Shown in pieces: positions 36,605-43,745 of a DNA stretch of 64,000 nucleotides (positions within the stretch are counted from its first letter, which is position 1; each line of letters opens with the position of its first letter). The position numbers and the translations under genes were made by a program. The notes below the pieces were generated by a model that saw only the letters and a list, made by a program, of their open reading frames with translations, ran no database searches and was not told the origin of the DNA. The stretch covers positions 434,001 to 498,000 of the forward strand of contig CAWVIZ010000010.1 of NCBI GenBank assembly GCA_963929535.1. The letters are read 5' to 3'. The DNA comes from Pullilachnospira sp963929535. Its GTDB lineage: Bacteria > Bacillota > Clostridia > Lachnospirales > Lachnospiraceae.

Positions 36605-36943
36605 ATGTTCTGTTGTAAAAATTGCGGAGAGACGATCGAACGGAAAGACGGAAAACGGGCGGAAACCCTCATCATTATCTGCCCCAAATGCCACTCGGTA
36701 GTTGAGGCGTCCAGCTGCTATGGATTTGGGCCGGTGTGGCCGGCGTGTATCTATTGCGGAGACCGGCTGTTGGCAGAAATAGAAAGAAGCGGCTCGCCAA
36801 AGGATCCCGTCTTGGAACTGAAAATACTGGGAAGCCCGGTGCCTCTGCCAATCAGCGAGCAGCTGAGGAGAGACAACTATAGAAAACATTTTGATATCTG
36901 TGAAATCGTAATGCAGATGCTGCGGGAAAGCATGCTGATCTAA
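36605..36943 (+). CDS. Small zinc-ribbon protein
   Basis: A 112-residue protein with three CxxC knuckles: CCKNCGE, CPKCHS and CIYCGD, in the first 60 residues. The C-terminal half is helical without motifs. It probably binds one or two zinc ions. The ATG at 36605 lies seven bases after AAGAAGGG. It may be the second gene of the XRE transcript (145-base gap). The gap contains only a 22-codon open frame at 36523 that I do not call a gene. Function is unknown. Confidence 0.65.
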   Translation: MFCCKNCGETIERKDGKRAETLIIICPKCHSVVEASSCYGFGPVWPACIYCGDRLLAEIERSGSPKDPVLELKILGSPVPLPISEQLRRDNYRKHFDICEIVMQMLRESMLI

Positions 36944-36975
36944 CCGGTTCTCCCATCAACGGATTATTTAAAAAG

Positions 36976-37047
36976 TTTGTTGTAACTATTGACATTACAA
37001 AAGCGCCGGGGTATAATTTGAGATGTAATAAAGATAAGTACAACAAA
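36976..37047 (+). promoter_or_regulatory. Consensus promoter inside a nested coaxial dyad
   Basis: TTGACA (36989-36994) and TATAAT (37012-37017) with a 17-base spacer form a near-perfect sigma-A promoter for the cupin gene. Around it two inverted repeats share exactly the same centre (37011.5): outer TTTGTTGTA (36976-36984) with TACAACAAA (37039-37047), and inner ATTACA (36994-36999) with TGTAAT (37024-37029). The left halves are not transcribed, so this is more likely a repressor operator than an RNA structure. The regulator is unknown. Confidence 0.8.
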
Positions 37048-37064
37048 TCATTGGAGGGATCAAC

Positions 37065-37424
37065 ATGAGTAATTTCAGTAAAGTAAGTGCAGCCGCAGAC
37101 GCAAGAATTGAGCTTCATGACAAGCTGTCTCTGACAGGGGCGGAGATCAGCATCAATCAGCTTCCGGCAGGGGCGTGCGTGCCGTTTGTGCATGCCCATA
37201 AGCAGAACGAGGAAATCTACGGCATTCTGGAAGGAAAAGGAAAGGCAGTCATCGACGGAGAGACCGTGGAGCTGGCGGCAGGTGACTGGGTTCGTATCGC
37301 TCCTGCGGCGAAACGTCAGTTTTTTGCGGCAGAGGATTCCGCCATCAGCTATGTATGTATCCAGGTGAAAGAAAATTCCCTGGAAGGCTATACGATGGAA
37401 GATGCCGTTGTTGTCAATGAATAA
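37065..37424 (+). CDS. Cupin-domain protein
   Basis: A 119-residue single cupin. Motif 1 is seen as PFVHAHKQNEEIYGILEGKGKAVIDGE (His, His, Glu) and motif 2 as GDWVRIAPAAKRQFFAAED, where the usual second-motif His is not obvious (Arg-Gln instead). It may bind a metal through three ligands. Small cupins act as enzymes or sensors; the function here is unknown. Strong GGAGG site. The consensus promoter with operator-like dyads suggests strong but tightly regulated expression. Confidence 0.85.
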   Translation: MSNFSKVSAAADARIELHDKLSLTGAEISINQLPAGACVPFVHAHKQNEEIYGILEGKGKAVIDGETVELAAGDWVRIAPAAKRQFFAAEDSAISYVCIQVKENSLEGYTMEDAVVVNE

Positions 37425-37466
37425 AGCATCGGAAAATAAAACGGACAAAAAGCGCTGTGTAAGGTG

Positions 37467-37514
37467 TGATGTGTTCCCTCTTTACTGGACATCCAGTAAG
37501 GAGGGGACACATCA
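37467..37514 (+). terminator. Long intergenic hairpin after the cupin gene
   Basis: TGATGTGT (37467-37474), CCCTC and TTACTGGA pair with TCCAGTAA, GAGGGG and ACACATCA (37507-37514) around a tiny loop, making an almost continuous 22-bp stem. It lacks a T tract, so it may be a processing or stability element rather than an intrinsic terminator. The rest of the 305-base gap shows nothing else recognisable. Confidence 0.6.
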
Positions 37515-37729
37515 GGGAAGGTTCCCTGCATGGCGTTTTTTCGTATGGTAATATTCCGGCTGTATTTCGCATTTCCAGCGGTCTGCTGTCAGGCGGTCCT
37601 TTTTGGAAAGCTGACAGATTGTGCAGGAAGAGATTCTATGCTAAACTGTGACTATTCTATCGATAATAAACTGGCAGTGCTGTCCGAAGGTTCTGAAGGA
37701 GCGGCATGCAGGAAAAGGAGTGGAGCAAT

Positions 37730-38470
37730 ATGGCGCTTTACGCATTGGGAGATCTGCATCTGAGCTTCCAGGCCGACAAGTCTATGGATCGTTTCGGGAG
37801 AATTTGGAAGCATCATGAAGCTAAAATTGAAAAATATATCAACCGGATGGTCAGACCGGAGGATACCCTGGTCCTTACAGGAGATCATTCCTGGGGGAGA
37901 AAGCTGGAGGAATGCCGGGAGGATCTGGCCTTCATTGAGAGACTGCCGGGACGTAAGATCCTGCTGCGGGGAAACCATGATATGTTCTGGGACGCAAAAA
38001 AGACCAGGCGGCTGAATGAGGAATATAACGGGCGGCTGTTTTTTCTGCAGAATAATTTCGCATCTTTCCGAGACTATGCGCTGGTGGGAACAAAAGGGTA
38101 TACATTTGAAGGCCCATTCTATCTGGATGGCAGGGGAAGAGTGATCGGATGGGAGGAATCAAAGGAAGAACAGGCGAAAAAACTGGTGGAGCGGGAGATG
38201 GAAAGGCTGAGGGAGTCCTTTCGGCTGGCCGAGGCGGCAGGATACCGGAAGTTTGTGATGTTTCTTCATTATCCCCCCACCAATATCCTGGAGAAAACAT
38301 CGCCCTTTACAGAAATCGCTGAGGAATATGGGGTATCGGCTGTGGTATATTCCCACTGCCATGGAGAGCAGCGCTTCGGGGACAGTATCCGCGGGGTTTT
38401 TCATGGCATTCCATACATGCTGGTATCAGGAGATTATCTGAATTTCCATCCGGCGCTGGTGCTGGAGTGA
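37730..38470 (+). CDS. Calcineurin-like metallophosphoesterase
   Basis: A 246-residue phosphoesterase. Metal motifs: YALGDLHLS (residues 4-12), TGDHSWG (a GD motif), RGNHDMFWD and FLHYPP, then a C-terminal SHCHG in place of the more usual GHxH. Dinuclear metal binding is likely. The substrate is unknown; related proteins hydrolyse nucleotides or phosphoproteins. The ATG at 37730 fits AAAGGAGTGGAG; an in-frame ATG at 37706 is an alternative. It stands alone between repeats. Confidence 0.85.
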   Translation: MALYALGDLHLSFQADKSMDRFGRIWKHHEAKIEKYINRMVRPEDTLVLTGDHSWGRKLEECREDLAFIERLPGRKILLRGNHDMFWDAKKTRRLNEEYNGRLFFLQNNFASFRDYALVGTKGYTFEGPFYLDGRGRVIGWEESKEEQAKKLVEREMERLRESFRLAEAAGYRKFVMFLHYPPTNILEKTSPFTEIAEEYGVSAVVYSHCHGEQRFGDSIRGVFHGIPYMLVSGDYLNFHPALVLE

Positions 38471-38479
38471 GCTAAAAAC

Positions 38480-38675
38480 ACTGCAAGCTGCGGGGCATCG
38501 GGCCTACTGCACAGCAGAGCATCGGGATATTTGCTCTCCGCTTCGCTTCGGTGGGCGCTGATCGTGTGCCACTGGCACACAGCGCCTTCTTGGGAATTTC
38601 AGAATGGGTATGCTTGCATGTCCGCCTGACTTATTGCCCGCAGGAATATTCGTGGAGGATGCACCTCAGCCGGGG
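38480..38675. repeat. Structured intergenic repeat-like region
   Basis: No gene is visible. The stretch contains stable hairpins, such as GGCGCTG..TGTGCC with GGCACACAGCGCC (38551-38584), and a direct repeat GCATCGGG. It shares the 10-mer GGATATTTGC and the 11-mer ATGCTTGCATG with the tandem repeats at 8175, in a different order. It therefore seems related to that dispersed repeat type. Boundaries are uncertain. Confidence 0.5.
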
Positions 38676-38761
38676 AAGCGGTCTGAGAAATTCTCTGAAA
38701 AGCCATGTGCCGCGGACCATGCCGTTATGGTGGGGAGAGCGGGACACGGAAAAACAGACAG

Positions 38762-38801
38762 AAAAGATCCCGGAGGGTATGGAAGCCGTCCGGGATCTTT
38801 T
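38762..38801 (-). terminator. Bidirectional rho-independent terminator
   Basis: A perfect 13-bp inverted repeat, AAAAGATCCCGGA (38762-38774) and TCCGGGATCTTTT (38789-38801), lies directly after the minus-strand permease stop. Both strands end in a T run, so it can stop transcripts from either side. Confidence 0.9.
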
Positions 38802-38802
38802 G

Positions 38803-40158
38803 TCAGATGATCGCCAACAGGAAAAAGTTCAGTATAAACAGAAGGGTGGATACCCAGAGGATAGGATGGATCCTTCTGGCATCTTTCCGGCAGATCCTGA
38901 CGATACAGTAAGAAATAAATCCAAAAGCAATACCGTAAGAAATACTGTAGCACAGGGACATGAAGAGGCCGGTGAAAAATGCCGGGACGGCTTCGGTGAA
39001 ATCGTCCCATCGGATGTCTCCAAAAGCCGAGGTCATCATGACTCCCACAACCACCAGCGCCGGAGCGGTGGCCGCTGACGGGATGGCGGAAACAAAGGAG
39101 GCCAGGAAGGCGCTGAGAGCAAAACAGACAGAGACTACAACGCTGGTGAGACCGGTACGGCCTCCTGCTTCAATCCCCGCTGCGCTCTCCACAAAGGTTG
39201 TGGTATTGGAGGTACCGAAAATGGATCCCACAGAGGTGGCGATGGCGTCCGCAAACAGCGCTCTGTCCATCTTGGAGCGGAAGCCGGAACCGGAGAGCAT
39301 GGCTTTTTCATCCTCCTGACTGAAGATTCCGCTGCGCCGTCCGGTCCCGATGAATCCTCCGATGGTATCGAAGGTATCGGAGACGCTCAGAGAAAAGATG
39401 GTGATCAGGATGGACGGAAGCTTCGTCAGATCCGAAAACAGAGAAGGAATGCCTTTTGAAGTAAAAATGACGCCGAAGGTGGAGGGCAGGGCGGCACAAG
39501 CTTCTGTAAAGCTTACAGATTCACTGGAGGTGGTGACCCCCATAGGGATCCCCAGCAGGGCAGTGACGATGATCCCGATCAAAATCGCTCCTCTTACATG
39601 GCATACCAGCAATATAATGGTTATGGCAAGACCGATAAGAAACAGCAGAAGGTCCGGACGGTTCAGGACTGCGATAGACGGAACTCCGGAATCAAACGTA
39701 ATGATCCCCACATTCAGAAAACCAATATAAGCTACAAACACTCCGATCCCGCCGCCGATGGCATTCTGGAGGCTGACAGGAATGGAGCTGATGATGGATT
39801 TGCGGATCTTCGTTACAGTGATGAGAATGTTGATGAGTCCGCAGATAAATACCATGGACAGTGCCTGCTGCCAGGAGAAGCCCAGCGCGAAACAGACTGT
39901 GTACACAAAGAAAGCATTAAGCCCCATACCCGGTGCCTGAGCATAGGGGACATTGGAAAACAGCCCCATCACCAGGGTGCCGATGATAGATGCGATAATG
40001 GTTGCGAGAAAAACAGCCCCCCATTGGATTCCGGCCTGGCTCAGGATATTGGGATTTACCACAATGATATAAGCCATAGTAAAAAAGGTGGTCAGCCCGG
40101 CAGCAGTTTCTGTGGCAATGTTGGTGCCGTTTTCCGTCAGCTTGAAAAACTTTTCCAT
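38803..40158 (-). CDS. NCS2/AzgA-type purine permease
   Basis: A 451-residue permease with about twelve membrane segments. The AzgA/PbuG subfamily is marked by the start KLTENGTNIATETAAGLTTFFTMAYIIVVNPNIL, then YAQAPGMGLNAFFVYTVCF and SLSVSDTFDTIGGFIGTG, and GTSNTTTFVESAAGIEAGGRTGLTS. It should import hypoxanthine, guanine or adenine by proton symport. I looked for a purine riboswitch in the 140 bases upstream and did not see its conserved loops. Confidence 0.93.
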   Translation of the reverse strand: MEKFFKLTENGTNIATETAAGLTTFFTMAYIIVVNPNILSQAGIQWGAVFLATIIASIIGTLVMGLFSNVPYAQAPGMGLNAFFVYTVCFALGFSWQQALSMVFICGLINILITVTKIRKSIISSIPVSLQNAIGGGIGVFVAYIGFLNVGIITFDSGVPSIAVLNRPDLLLFLIGLAITIILLVCHVRGAILIGIIVTALLGIPMGVTTSSESVSFTEACAALPSTFGVIFTSKGIPSLFSDLTKLPSILITIFSLSVSDTFDTIGGFIGTGRRSGIFSQEDEKAMLSGSGFRSKMDRALFADAIATSVGSIFGTSNTTTFVESAAGIEAGGRTGLTSVVVSVCFALSAFLASFVSAIPSAATAPALVVVGVMMTSAFGDIRWDDFTEAVPAFFTGLFMSLCYSISYGIAFGFISYCIVRICRKDARRIHPILWVSTLLFILNFFLLAII

Positions 40159-40547
40159 TAGATTTCCTCTTTTCTTTTTGTGTTTTACAGGATCCGGAGA
40201 TGTGGGATGGTGGGCTTTTCCGGCATCCGTACCGGATTTTATTATATAAAGAAATAGCGGCAGTGATCAATACCATTTTTTATTTGTTTTCTGTACAGGA
40301 AAATGTGAAAACCGTTTTGTCCGGGAGAGCGACAGGTATTTTCAAATGCCGAAAGACATGGTATAATAACTGGGCATTATACTGGAGGAAGTTCTTTCCT
40401 GTATGGGAATTTTATTAAATTGAGATATGAAATACGGGCTGCAAAACCCAAAATATGGAAACAGTAATGAAGGGGGGAATAAGCGCAGAGTGGTTTTCAG
40501 CACATATTTTATATGAATAAAAATAAAAAAGCGGAGGAATGAAGAAA
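40159..40547. other. Intergenic region with a dyad over a -10 box
   Basis: The gap between the divergent purine permease and small membrane protein genes holds no gene. On the plus strand GTATAAT (40361-40367) and ATTATAC (40376-40382) form a dyad that includes a TATAAT box (40362-40367). TTTTCA 17 bases upstream is a possible -35. It could be a regulated promoter for the membrane protein gene, about 180 bases downstream. The rest is AT-rich without recognisable features. Confidence 0.4.
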
Positions 40548-40838
40548 ATGATGGTATCACTCGTATTAGGAATTATTTCTGTGCTGCTAAGCCTGAATGG
40601 TATATTGGGAATATCCCTTATGGGATTCATCTATGGTATGACTTTCACCATGTGGGGAGCGCCTATCACGGGAATTGCCGGAATCATCGCGGGAATCATC
40701 ACAAAGAACAAAGGAGGCCAGTCGGACAACAAGAAATTTGCAGTAGCAGGACTGTTATGTTCCATTGTGGGACTGATTCTCAGCATCGTGATGTTTATTG
40801 TAATATATAAGATTTTCGGAACCTGGGAGGTATCCTGA
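40548..40838 (+). CDS. Small membrane protein, DUF4190-like
   Basis: A 96-residue protein with two or three hydrophobic helices: residues 1-25, a glycine-rich GAPITGIAGIIAGIITKNKGG and a C-terminal LLCSIVGLILSIVMFIVIYKIF. This glycine-rich double-helix pattern is like DUF4190 proteins. Function is unknown. GGAGG lies 10 bases before the ATG at 40548; an ATG at 40539 is too close. A terminator follows the stop. Confidence 0.65.
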   Translation: MMVSLVLGIISVLLSLNGILGISLMGFIYGMTFTMWGAPITGIAGIIAGIITKNKGGQSDNKKFAVAGLLCSIVGLILSIVMFIVIYKIFGTWEVS

Positions 40839-40873
40839 ATTTCATATCTGCGGAGCAGCAGGAATTTATAAAG

Positions 40874-40907
40874 TCAGCATCACCGGTCTTCTGGCGATGC
40901 TGATTTT
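40874..40907 (+). terminator. Rho-independent terminator
   Basis: TCAGCATC (40874-40881) and GATGCTGA (40896-40903) form the stem, followed by TTTT. It separates the small membrane protein gene from the fusion gene. Confidence 0.75.
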
Positions 40908-40927
40908 GAAATCGGAGGATGAAAGTA

Positions 40928-41803
40928 ATGAAAATAGCAGTAACTTACGACAATGGAAATGTTTTTCAGCATTTTGGCAGAACAGAATTTTTCAAGGTAT
41001 ATGAGGTGGAAAACGGCAAAGTCATCTCCAGTGAGGTGATCGGTTCCAATGGTACAGGACACGGAGCCCTTGCCGGGCTTTTGGCCGGACAGTCTGTGGA
41101 TGTGCTGATCTGCGGAGGAATCGGCGGCGGGGCGCAGGCGGCTCTTGCCGAGGCAGGAGTGGAACTGTGTGCCGGCGCTGAAGGCGATGCGGACCGGGCA
41201 GTGGAAGCTTATCTGAAAGGAGAACTGGTATCCACAGGAGCCAACTGTGACCATCACCATGGGGAGGATCACAGCTGCGGCAGTCACCAGGAAGGTCATG
41301 ACTGCGGCCATGATGGGGAGGGGCATTCCTGCGGCGAAGGCTGCCAGGGCGGCTGCGGCGCCCGGCCCGCGCTGACCGGACGCAATGTGGGAAAAACCTG
41401 CCGTGCCCATTACAGAGGAACCTTTAATGACGGAACCCAGTTTGATTCCTCTTATGACCGGGGAGAGCCGCTGGAGTTTGTCTGCGGCGCCGGACAGATG
41501 ATCCGGGGATTCGATGCGGCGGTAGCTGATATGGAGGTGGGACAGGTGGTAGATATCCATCTGATGCCGGAAGAGGCCTACGGCATGCCGGATCCCAATG
41601 CCGTATTTACCATTGAGATCGCCCAGCTTCCGGGTTCTGAGAATCTGGAGGAAGGACAGCAGGTTTATCTGTCCAATCAGTATGGACAGCCTTTCCCGGT
41701 AAAGGTACTGGCAAAGGAAGAGAAAACCATCACCTTTGACGCCAACCATGAGATGGCGGGCAAGGAACTGAACTTCCGGATCGAGCTGGTGGAAGTAAGG
41801 TAA
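40928..41803 (+). CDS. Fusion: NifX/NifB-type domain, His/Cys-rich linker and FKBP prolyl isomerase
   Basis: A 291-residue three-part protein. Residues 1-105 are a dinitrogenase iron-molybdenum cofactor domain (MKIAVTYDNGNVFQHFGRTEFFKVYE, then DVLICGGIGGGAQAAL). Residues 106-145 are a linker with eight His and six Cys. Residues 150-291 are an FKBP domain of SlyD type (HYRGTFNDGTQFDSSYDRGEPLEF, then GQMIRGFDAAVADMEVGQ) with an insert-in-flap region. SlyD proteins carry a metal-binding tail and serve as nickel chaperones, so a metal-handling foldase is a reasonable guess. The ATG at 40928 lies nine bases after GGAGG. No nitrogenase genes are near. Confidence 0.88.
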   Translation: MKIAVTYDNGNVFQHFGRTEFFKVYEVENGKVISSEVIGSNGTGHGALAGLLAGQSVDVLICGGIGGGAQAALAEAGVELCAGAEGDADRAVEAYLKGELVSTGANCDHHHGEDHSCGSHQEGHDCGHDGEGHSCGEGCQGGCGARPALTGRNVGKTCRAHYRGTFNDGTQFDSSYDRGEPLEFVCGAGQMIRGFDAAVADMEVGQVVDIHLMPEEAYGMPDPNAVFTIEIAQLPGSENLEEGQQVYLSNQYGQPFPVKVLAKEEKTITFDANHEMAGKELNFRIELVEVR

Positions 41804-41930
41804 ACCGCCAGGAAAACAGGCAAAGAAGTTCACTATCTGTATGAGGGTTGAGTGCGGTTTCAGAAAAAAACGGTATCTGAATGGAAGAAAACGGGAGTAT
41901 CAAAAAGCCGCACCTGCAGGAGAAAAAAGT

Positions 41931-42980
41931 ATGATAAAAACAGTTGGTATTGTCAGTCTGTCCAGCGGAATACTGGGGGAAGCTTTTGCGGAGCATGAGG
42001 TAAAGATCGGTGTGAAGCGTCTGAGTGAATACGGACTGACAGTCAGGTTTATGCCGCATGCGAAAAAGGGGATTGAGTACGTCAGGGAGCATCCCAAGGA
42101 GCGGGCGGAGGATCTGCTGGAAGCATTCCGGGATCCTGAGATTGATATGATCCTATGCGCCATTGGAGGGGACGATACCTATCGGCTGCTTCCGTATCTT
42201 TTTGATAATGACCAGCTGTTCCGGGCAGTATCAGATAAGGTGTTTCTGGGGTTTTCCGATACAACCATCAATCATTTTATGCTGCATAAGGCGGGACTCA
42301 AAACATTTTACGGACAGTCCTTCCTTGCGGATATCTGTGAGCTGGGTGGGGAAATGCTTCCCTATACAAGGCATTATTTTGAAGAGCTAATCACCACAGG
42401 AGGCATTCGGGAGATCGTTCCCAGTGAGATCTGGTATGAATCCAGAGGTGGTTACGGGACGGATCAGATAGGAGTGGCGCTTGTCTCACATCCGGACCGG
42501 GGATTTGAGCTGCTCCAGGGAAACGGGGTCTTTTCGGGAAAGATCCTGGGAGGCTGCATAGATTCCATTATGGATATGTTTGACGGGACACGCTATGGAG
42601 ATATGCCTGCCCTTTGCAGAAAATACGGTCTTTTTCCGGATCTGGATGACTGGAAAGGAAAAATCCTTCTGTTGGAATCCAGCGAGGAAAAAATGCCGCC
42701 GGAAAAATACAGAAAAGCCCTGGAGATCCTGAAGGATACAGGAATTTTCAGTGTGGTAAGCGGCCTGCTCATCGGGAAACCCATGGATGAGACGTATGAA
42801 AAGGAATATAAGCAGCTGCTGACAGAGGTGATCGGCAATCCGGATCTGCCTGTTGTGTGCAACCTGAATATCGGGCATGCGCTGCCCCGCTGCATCCTCC
42901 CGTTTGGCGAAGAGGCAACGGTGGATGCGGGAAGACAGAAGATTTCTTTTGGAAAAAGCCGGAAAGGATCGGAGCTGTAA
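41931..42980 (+). CDS. S66 peptidase family protein (LD-carboxypeptidase/MccF-like)
   Basis: A 349-residue protein with the S66 fold and catalytic triad: nucleophile Ser in FLGFSDTTINHFML, Glu in LLLESSEE and His in LNIGHALPR. S66 enzymes cleave L,D bonds in murein tetrapeptides or acyl-AMP peptides such as microcin C. The MccF-like length and the GDDTYRLLPYL segment fit the self-immunity-like branch common in Firmicutes. The ATG at 41931 lies eight bases after CAGGAG. A terminator follows. Confidence 0.88.
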   Translation: MIKTVGIVSLSSGILGEAFAEHEVKIGVKRLSEYGLTVRFMPHAKKGIEYVREHPKERAEDLLEAFRDPEIDMILCAIGGDDTYRLLPYLFDNDQLFRAVSDKVFLGFSDTTINHFMLHKAGLKTFYGQSFLADICELGGEMLPYTRHYFEELITTGGIREIVPSEIWYESRGGYGTDQIGVALVSHPDRGFELLQGNGVFSGKILGGCIDSIMDMFDGTRYGDMPALCRKYGLFPDLDDWKGKILLLESSEEKMPPEKYRKALEILKDTGIFSVVSGLLIGKPMDETYEKEYKQLLTEVIGNPDLPVVCNLNIGHALPRCILPFGEEATVDAGRQKISFGKSRKGSEL

Positions 42981-42997
42981 ATCTGTGGGAGATACAC

Positions 42998-43044
42998 AGG
43001 GAGCGCCAGGCGGGAAAGATCCGCCGGTGCTCCCTGTTTTCAAA
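42998..43044 (+). terminator. Rho-independent terminator after the S66 gene
   Basis: CAGGGAGC and GGCGG pair with CCGCC and GCTCCCTG around GAAAGAT, with small mismatches, followed by TTTTC. It also lies just before the convergent small gene. Confidence 0.7.
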
Positions 43045-43066
43045 GGATACTTTTCGGAGGGGACTG

Positions 43067-43225
43067 TCACTGCCGGATGTAGATTCCCTGAGACTCGATA
43101 AAATCATCCAGATCCTGAAGGGCATCCTGGGCCCATGTTTCGGATAACGGATGTGTCTGATCAGATTTAACGACTGCATACTCCTGCTTTTCCGGAGCGG
43201 GAATGGTGGTTTTGTTTTTTTCCAT
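43067..43225 (-). CDS. Small acidic protein, 52 residues
   Basis: A 52-residue open frame with an excellent ribosome binding site (AGGAGG seven bases before the ATG, minus strand). The sequence is hydrophilic: MEKNKTTIPAPEKQEYAVVK, then a helical DALQDLDDFIESQG. No family is recognised and no membrane segment is present. The strong site and isolated position with its own upstream region (43226-43320) make a real gene likely. Function is unknown. Confidence 0.6.
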   Translation of the reverse strand: MEKNKTTIPAPEKQEYAVVKSDQTHPLSETWAQDALQDLDDFIESQGIYIRQ

Positions 43226-43358
43226 ATAGATACCTCCTCTGTACAAAAAAACGAAGTCCACTGCAGTATCGCGGACTCCGTTGTCTCTATGTATTTATTA
43301 TAATGAAAGCTGATCATCAGGTCAAGATGTTTTCAGATTTCTGGTTCATTTTGCCTGA

Positions 43359-43553
43359 CTGCAGCGTTATTATTCACAGCCACCCCACCCGCATGGGCAC
43401 TCTTCGCGCTTACGCGCTTTGGTCCCGCCCCTTACGGGGCTAAGACTGCTTATGTGGGTGGGTGACTGCTTCACAGTCCTGTCTCATACCTGACAGCAGA
43501 TGCTTTTGTGCAAGCACAACGCGTCTTCTGTCAGGTATGAAACGGCTGTGAAT
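43359..43553. repeat. Large palindromic element, split by an IS insertion
   Basis: The left arm CTGCAG.GTTA.TATTCACAGCC (43359-43381) pairs with GGCTGTGAATAGTAACACTGCAG, now found after the IS at 45276-45298; there are two mismatches in 23 bases. Removing the IS and one target copy gives a 208-bp element. Inside are two further branches: CCACCC.CCCGCAT with ATGTGGGTGGGTG, and TCATACCTGACAG with CTGTCAGGTATGA. It also has ATGCTTTTGTG, shared with the 23540 element. The overall fold would be a three- or four-way junction. Confidence 0.8.
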
Positions 43554-43584
43554 CAATGTCATTTAGTTAACACCGTGTGTCCAG

Positions 43585-43624
43585 AATGGTTAGATTGCCT
43601 ATAAGGGGTCTAACCATTTTTTTA
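43585..43624 (+). terminator. Terminator at the left end of the IS
   Basis: AATGGTTAGA (43585-43594) and TCTAACCATT (43609-43618) form a perfect 10-bp stem followed by a T run. It would stop transcripts entering the IS from outside. Confidence 0.8.
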
Positions 43625-43655
43625 ATAGGGTATTGACAAAATACCCAAAATGTGT

Positions 43656-43701
43656 GGCCGCTCTCGCTACTGATTCTATTTATGAGGTAGCGAGAGCGGC
43701 C
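43656..43701 (+). promoter_or_regulatory. Stem-loop upstream of the transposase
   Basis: A perfect 15-bp inverted repeat, GGCCGCTCTCGCTAC (43656-43670) and GTAGCGAGAGCGGCC (43687-43701), precedes the transposase ribosome binding site. IS elements often use such structures to block translation from read-through transcripts; that role here is inferred. Confidence 0.6.
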
Positions 43702-43745
43702 CCTTGAATAAGCGATCTATCATTTTTTCAAGGAGGCACACCATT

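Noticed and set aside
40159..40300. Purine riboswitch before the purine permease
   Set aside because: The conserved loop and core bases were not found on the minus strand.
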